A DNA stretch of 64,000 nucleotides, taken from contig OZ244128.1 of the NCBI GenBank assembly GCA_965215995.1, forward strand, positions 5,332,001 through 5,396,000. Reading direction: 5' to 3'. The notes beneath the pieces are model-generated. The model was not told where the DNA came from, did no database searches, and saw only the letters and a list, made by a program, of their open reading frames with translations. Below, piece by piece: positions 59,411 to 64,000 of this stretch. This DNA is from SZUA-309 sp965215995 (GTDB lineage Bacteria; Pseudomonadota; Gammaproteobacteria; Pseudomonadales; Azotimanducaceae). Every line of letters starts with the position of its first letter. Positions within the stretch are counted from its first letter, which is position 1. The translations under genes and the position numbers were made by a program.

Positions 59411-61354
59411 CTATTGACCCCGGAAGAACGCCCGGCGCAGCATTTCCTCGAGCCGAGCGGCTCCGGCGACGGTGAGGTGATGGGTATCGTAGTAGAGCGG
59501 ATCATCACCCTCTGCAAACGCACAGCTGACATCGTTGCACAGCCATTGATCCGGATAGAGCATCACGGCGCCATGATCGTTCGCGAGCTTCTGAAGGATC
59601 TCCACGGTTTTTCGATTCCGAGCGGTCATCGCAGATCGAGTCGGCGCGATGGCAACGTCAGCAAGGAGCTCGCCAAATCGCTCCTTCTGGGCGAGCACGT
59701 AAGGTACGTGCCAGCCGATCTCCGGAACCGGGCCGATGAGGAAAACGTGCATGCCCATTCGCTTGAGCTCCTCAAGTGTTCCTGAAAGTGCCAGGCCCAG
59801 CAGTTCCGCATTGGTCACACCCCGACCGTCATCGTCCTGCAGCCTGGGAATCGGGCCCGATTCGAAACCGTAACGGCTTTCTTCAACTATGAGCGTCCAG
59901 CGTCCGGCCAGAAACACCGTAGACACTCCGGTGGCACGTGCCAGCTCCAGTGCATGGTTGTTGTGCTCGCGACATTCGTCGCCCCGGGCGCTGTTCAGCC
60001 GGTAGCCGATCATCGGTGGGCAGGCTGACTTCATCACGGCTCTACCAGGGATACCAGTCGATTCACTGAGGTCTCTGAACACCGGCATGAGCATACTGGC
60101 GTGGGAGTCCCCCCACAGCAGATACTCAGTCGGGACTGCAGGGTCACCCAGGATGCAGTTTTCACCCTTTCTCAGGCAGCGAACGTCCCTGCTCTGACTC
60201 GCCTCAAGAAGCTCCCCCGCGCGGCCGGAAAAACGGCCTGGCGCGCCATCGGAGAGGTCTGTGAACAGGCCGAAGGCGATGCCGGCCGCGATACCGGTAG
60301 CCGCCAACCGGAACAACATCGGCCGCTGGACTCGCCTCGGACGGGCGCGAAAAGGCTGTTCCACGTAACGCCAGCTGAATGCAGCCAGAAGGAAGGTCGC
60401 AGTCACCAGCAGGATGATTTCGCTGCCCGTGAACGGGCGAACGATCAGGTGCCGGGCAAACACCATCAGCGGAAAGTGCCAGAGATACAGCGAGTACGAC
60501 AACAGACCGATGACCTTCAGCGGGGCACTGCCAAGCAGCCGGCTGATTTGATTGGGTGTTCGGCCGCAGAATATGACAAGCGCTGTACCGAGGCAGGGCA
60601 AGAGCGCAGCTGGGCCAGGAAAGGGGGTGGTCTCGTCGTAAACCAGCACCGATGTGCCTATCGCAATCAGTCCGAACAGCACACCCGACGCCGCCAGGCG
60701 CCGGGAGCGCACGGCAGGTAATGTGGTTACCGCCAGCAACGCACCCAGCATCAGCTCCCAGAAACGGGCCGGGAGCAGATAAAAGGCCGCATCAGCATCC
60801 ACCCGAAGCTGCCAGAGACCGACGATGAAGCTGAGCAAGCCAACTGCCGACAGCGCCGGAACCAGGGAAAGCCGCCTTCGTACGAGAAACCCAAGCAGCA
60901 GCGGGAAGATCAGATAGAACTGCTCCTCTACCGCAAGTGACCAGGTGTGCAGTAGTGGGTGCAATTCCGCAGGTGCTTCGAAATAGCCGTCTTCCAGGTA
61001 AAAGAAGAAGTTGGAAGCGAAGGCAACCGTGGCAATGACGCTCTGACCGAAGTCCTCCAGGTGTTTTGGAACCAGCAGGTAAATCCCCACGGGTAGGCTT
61101 GTCAGAAGCACGAAGAAAAGCGCCGGGAAGATTCGGCGGATCCGCCGGTCATAGAAGCCTAGATAACTGAACGTTCCCTCACGCATTTCCCCAACAATGA
61201 TTGAGGTAATGAGATAGCCCGATACGACGAAGAAAACATCGACACCGACGTAACCACCGCTCATGACCTCGAGACCTGCATGGAAGAAAATCACCGGCAG
61301 CACGGCAACGGCGCGCAGGCCGTCCACATCCGCCCGATACGTCAGCTGGTTCAT
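59411..61354 (-). CDS. Acyltransferase-3 membrane domain fused to SGNH hydrolase
   Basis: The 647-residue protein has an OafA-type N-terminal domain with RADVDGLRAVAVLPVIFFHA and about ten membrane helices to residue 375. A periplasmic SGNH domain follows, with LLWGDSHASMLMPV near 415 and DTHHLTVAGA near 628. Such fusions O-acylate surface glycans. It lies beside the sulfotransferase and deacetylase, consistent with surface modification. Confidence 0.9.
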   Translation of the reverse strand: MNQLTYRADVDGLRAVAVLPVIFFHAGLEVMSGGYVGVDVFFVVSGYLITSIIVGEMREGTFSYLGFYDRRIRRIFPALFFVLLTSLPVGIYLLVPKHLEDFGQSVIATVAFASNFFFYLEDGYFEAPAELHPLLHTWSLAVEEQFYLIFPLLLGFLVRRRLSLVPALSAVGLLSFIVGLWQLRVDADAAFYLLPARFWELMLGALLAVTTLPAVRSRRLAASGVLFGLIAIGTSVLVYDETTPFPGPAALLPCLGTALVIFCGRTPNQISRLLGSAPLKVIGLLSYSLYLWHFPLMVFARHLIVRPFTGSEIILLVTATFLLAAFSWRYVEQPFRARPRRVQRPMLFRLAATGIAAGIAFGLFTDLSDGAPGRFSGRAGELLEASQSRDVRCLRKGENCILGDPAVPTEYLLWGDSHASMLMPVFRDLSESTGIPGRAVMKSACPPMIGYRLNSARGDECREHNNHALELARATGVSTVFLAGRWTLIVEESRYGFESGPIPRLQDDDGRGVTNAELLGLALSGTLEELKRMGMHVFLIGPVPEIGWHVPYVLAQKERFGELLADVAIAPTRSAMTARNRKTVEILQKLANDHGAVMLYPDQWLCNDVSCAFAEGDDPLYYDTHHLTVAGAARLEEMLRRAFFRGQ

Positions 61355-61362
61355 CTGCTCGA

Positions 61363-63228
61363 TTAAATCTTGAGCAGCTCCTGCACTGCCCGGTGGGCCT
61401 GGGCAATGGCGTTGTTGGTATCGGCGCTGGCATTGGCATCGGAGTTGGCAATGCTGATCCGTCCAAACGGCTGTCGCCCCCGTACCCAGGGGGTTGCTTC
61501 TTCCGTTGGCCAGTCCGGCTCCCAGAGCAGATCCGGGCTGTAGGAGTAGCCGTGTGCCCAGCGGTTCACCGTGATTCCGGTGATGTCCCGATCCGCATCG
61601 AAGCCACCAGCGCGAAGCGCCTGATCGAGCTGGTCGCGCACGTGCCGCTCAAAGGTCTCGAACGGCGTGGCCAGCAGCGTCCTTCGCCCTTCCCGCCACT
61701 GCTCCGGGCCCTGGATATCCTTAAAGTGCGGCACGTAACACATGTGCAGCACCATGGGATCCTCCGGTGATGCACCGAAGGCGTAGTCGCCGAGCGATAC
61801 GGGATAGTCCAGCTCCACCTGCTTGTAGAAGTCATTGGTGTAGAAGACGTAGCCGATGCCCAGGTCGGCGAATGCCTGCCAGTTCTTCACGGCCACCTTG
61901 GTATAGGTGAGTGGAATCTTCACGTTGTAGGCCAGTGCTTCCTTTTGTGACGCCGGCAGTTCAGGGCACAGATAGGGGATGGCTGAGTTGTAACAGGCCA
62001 TCACACAGCGATCGGCACTCACCCGATATGCCTGCCCGTCACGAACGAACGTGACCGCGACGGACTTTGCATCTGCCGCGTGCACGGCTTCTACGACGGT
62101 GCTGTTCAGACGTATTCGCACCTCGGCCCCACGCCCATCCAGGCGCTCGTAATCGACCTTTGCGGTCACCACGTCTTCCATGCTGCTGCCTGGGACTGCC
62201 TCCGGGAGCAGCGCACGAACCAGCAACCGAGCGACGGAAGCATTGCCATCCGGGAAGTGGAAGATGTACGGCTCGCTGCCCCGGTAGCCATCACGTTTCA
62301 CCGTGTGCGCAAGGCCCGGGATACCGCCGCCGTCTCCGTAGGCCTGCACCGCCAGTGCCGGTACCTCGTCCATGCCCACACACCAGAAACTCATCCCCCA
62401 GCGCCGGTAGATTTCCAGGATCTGATCGTCTACTTCGGTATGCTTGTGCAGAAACTCCAGATAGCTGATACGGCTCAGATATGCGCGCTTCTCATCGTTG
62501 GTCATCCCCGGCAGGTAGTCTCGCTCGTCAGTGAACAGACGCACCAGGTCCGCTCGTGCACGTTCATTCAGCGGAGCATCTGCGGCGAATTCGTGCCAGG
62601 GTCGACTGCCGTAGCCGCGGACCAGCTTACGCTGACCGAAGCTCTTCTCATCGAAGGCTATCGCGTAGTCCAGCCCGAGCTTCTCGTACAACGACTGATC
62701 GTAGTAGTCGTAGAAGCGCTCGGTATGAACGCCGATCTCCTCGAGCAGACCTCTCGACACATCGGCATAGGCGGAAGGTGTATCGATGGACTCTGTGCCA
62801 CCGTAAGCAATCCTGGTCTGCCCACCAATCTGAAACTCATTGCGCTTGGCATGGCCGCCGAAGTCATCGTGGTTGTCCAGCACCAGGACCCGTGCATCCG
62901 GGTGGGCCTTGCGATAAAGGTAGGCTGCGGTCAGGCCGCTGATGCCTGCCCCAACAACGATCAGATCGTAGTGCTCACCGGTGTCGCTGCCTGTCCAGGT
63001 GCCTCCCGATACTCGCGCGTGCATGGTTTCCCAGGAGCCTGGGTGAGAACCGCGCAGGCCGGTTGCTGCCGGTGGGTAGTAACCTGCCGGCAGGCGCCAG
63101 TCAGGAGCTGATGATCCAAAAGCCTCGGTCCAGGGACTGGCGAGTGATCCGGTGAGGGCCACACCAAGGCCGATCTGGGTACCATTCAGGAAGTCTCGCC
63201 GGGTGATGCCGGGATTGTTCTTACTCAT
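61363..63228 (-). CDS. Tat-exported FAD-dependent oxidoreductase
   Basis: The 621-residue protein has a twin-arginine signal (TRRDFLNGTQ), then an FAD-binding VVGAGISGLTAAYLYRK near residue 90 and NDDFGGH-type contacts. It belongs to the amine-oxidase/phytoene-desaturase-like flavoproteins. The Tat signal places it in the periplasm. Its substrate and partner are unknown. It ends 9 bp before the acyltransferase start. Confidence 0.8.
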   Translation of the reverse strand: MSKNNPGITRRDFLNGTQIGLGVALTGSLASPWTEAFGSSAPDWRLPAGYYPPAATGLRGSHPGSWETMHARVSGGTWTGSDTGEHYDLIVVGAGISGLTAAYLYRKAHPDARVLVLDNHDDFGGHAKRNEFQIGGQTRIAYGGTESIDTPSAYADVSRGLLEEIGVHTERFYDYYDQSLYEKLGLDYAIAFDEKSFGQRKLVRGYGSRPWHEFAADAPLNERARADLVRLFTDERDYLPGMTNDEKRAYLSRISYLEFLHKHTEVDDQILEIYRRWGMSFWCVGMDEVPALAVQAYGDGGGIPGLAHTVKRDGYRGSEPYIFHFPDGNASVARLLVRALLPEAVPGSSMEDVVTAKVDYERLDGRGAEVRIRLNSTVVEAVHAADAKSVAVTFVRDGQAYRVSADRCVMACYNSAIPYLCPELPASQKEALAYNVKIPLTYTKVAVKNWQAFADLGIGYVFYTNDFYKQVELDYPVSLGDYAFGASPEDPMVLHMCYVPHFKDIQGPEQWREGRRTLLATPFETFERHVRDQLDQALRAGGFDADRDITGITVNRWAHGYSYSPDLLWEPDWPTEEATPWVRGRQPFGRISIANSDANASADTNNAIAQAHRAVQELLKI

Positions 63229-63427
63229 GGGGTCTCCGCGTGACGTGGGGGAACGCTAGCGTGGAATGAGGACTGGGGGAAGATGGGAGGCGAAAACTGG
63301 GTGCGGGATTGTGTTGGGAGTCGATTAAAACGTTTCGAGAAAAAGAATTTATCTATTTGTTTCTATTGTAAATATTGTCCTGATTTTAGATAGAGGTGGG
63401 CCCAGATCTTGGCAGGAGGGATTATTC

Positions 63428-63538
63428 GGTTTCCGCTTTGGCGGAAACCTCACCCTTCGGGCCGTCGTCGCTTCGCGACAACGTTGTCTCACCCGGAATC
63501 GGAGCGATGCTCCGATTCCGGGTTCGGCTCGAACCCGG
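63428..63538. repeat. Cluster of perfect hairpins
   Basis: Stem 1 is GGTTTCCGC/GCGGAAACC (63428-63449). A shorter GTCGC-TTC-GCGAC follows. Next come a 14-bp stem (63492-63522, arms starting CCCGGAATC) and a 9-bp stem CCGGGTTCG/CGAACCCGG (63518-63538). The last two share five bases and cannot both form. Confidence 0.65.
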
Positions 63539-63601
63539 GAGGGTACCGCCTTCTACTCTCCCTCTCCGCCATGTAAAAAGGGGCCCATTCGGAGCCCGTG
63601 T

Positions 63602-63641
63602 AAAAAGGAGGCCATCTCACTCGAGATGGCCTCTTTCTTTT
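63602..63641. terminator. Bidirectional terminator at transposase 3' end
   Basis: GAGGCCATCTC pairs with GAGATGGCCTC (11 bp) around ACTC, with TTTCTTTT on one side and an A-run (T-run on the minus strand) on the other. It directly follows the transposase stop. Confidence 0.75.
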
Positions 63642-63646
63642 GGGGG

Positions 63647-64000
63647 TCAAGTCGCCAGTGCCTGGCAGAGCCTCTTCGCTCCGACGACGTTGATCGCTCG
63701 GGTGAGGTTGTATGCAGTTACAGCCAGCGCCATTTCTGCTTTCACCTTTTCCAACCCCCTCAACAAGAACCGACCACCGTCCATACGGCTTTTCAGCGTA
63801 CCGAACGGGTGCTCAACCATGGCCTTTCGACGACGCATGATCATTGGATTAGCGTCGACTCGCCTTTCTACCTCATTCAGCACACCTTCCTCGAAGTGCC
63901 GAGTCACCCATCGTTGCTTAGCGCCAGTACATCGCTCTTTAAGCTTGCAGTCACCGCAAGCCGTGCTCGTATACAGGTACAGACGATCTTTCGTTGATTT
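63647..64000 (-). CDS. IS-type transposase, C-terminal part
   Basis: The frame runs off the window edge, so only the last 117 residues are seen. They include a Cys motif (CGDCKLKERC), then MIMRRRKAMVEHPFGTLKS and VKAEMALAVTAYNLTR, which match the C-terminus of IS1182-like DDE transposases. No inverted terminal repeat was identified with certainty. Confidence 0.75.
   Translation of the reverse strand, partial: KSTKDRLYLYTSTACGDCKLKERCTGAKQRWVTRHFEEGVLNEVERRVDANPMIMRRRKAMVEHPFGTLKSRMDGGRFLLRGLEKVKAEMALAVTAYNLTRAINVVGAKRLCQALAT

Larger units (their letters stand above)
63229..63646. other. Intergenic region with stacked hairpins
   Basis: No gene is supported. The region has an AT-rich part (63320-63390) that may hold the promoter of the FAD gene. 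Four hairpins (63428-63538) follow, then a repeated GTAAAAAGG word, and a terminator before the transposase gene. Confidence 0.5.

Noticed and set aside
63626..63997. 123-residue rightward frame at the window end
   Set aside because: It is antisense to the transposase.

Overview
The window looks like chromosome from a Gram-negative gammaproteobacterium, probably marine. The evidence is lpxC, mlaA, a psp operon with pspF, dusA, hrpA, ycgN/ycgL/rnd, the block recR-ybaB-dnaX, and several outer-membrane barrels. No 16S gene or species marker is present, so genus is not assigned.

Layout. (1) 1-865: the right end of an integrated element, with the C-terminus of a tyrosine integrase and a 3' tRNA-Pro fragment that looks like its attachment site. 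(2) 950-3790: a small set on both strands comprising a lipoprotein, an HxlR regulator, an intradiol dioxygenase, a duplicated SnoaL/NTF2-fold protein and an ABM-fold lipoprotein. (3) 3791-14895: an accessory island ending at an intact tRNA-Ala. It carries an AlpA-type regulator, a RepB-type primase fused to a D5-like helicase, a terminase-small-subunit-like protein, coiled-coil and HTH proteins of phage type, a ribbon-helix-helix repressor and a DUF5343-HEPN gene pair. It has no capsid, tail or lysis gene and resembles a phage satellite. (4) 15061-20752: housekeeping genes (FAD oxidoreductase, YceI, MBL/beta-CASP nuclease, gltX, GST).

(5) 20757-32016: a large divergent envelope cluster. Leftward are a DUF3570 barrel, a DUF4266 lipoprotein, two further barrels (one with SH3) and a diheme HzsA-related lipoprotein. 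Rightward are a monoheme secreted protein, a diheme LamG lipoprotein and a Tat-exported DUF1501 protein. Together they carry five CxxCH haem sites and look like a surface redox system not matched to a named pathway. (6) 32130-38028: methyltransferase, lpxC, dusA, a TerB-like protein, and a STAS/PP2C partner-switching pair. (7) 38029-40979: an MNIO peptide-modification operon with a precursor carrying eleven EGKCG motifs, ending in mlaA. (8) 41158-53030: hrpA, a MoxR/VWA pair, ycgN, ycgL, rnd, recR, ybaB, dnaX and a phosphodiesterase.

(9) 53009-56341: the phage-shock operon with divergent pspF. (10) 56459-63228: a PNPOx-fold protein, then cell-surface polysaccharide functions (WaaP-like kinase, deacetylase, sulfotransferase, acyltransferase) and a Tat-exported FAD oxidoreductase. 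(11) 63229-64000: a cluster of strong hairpins and the end of an insertion-sequence transposase running off the window.

The best candidates for undescribed biology are the five-haem envelope cluster, the DUF5343-HEPN pair, the satellite-like island with its paired tRNA-adjacent repeats, and the expanded EGKCG precursor.
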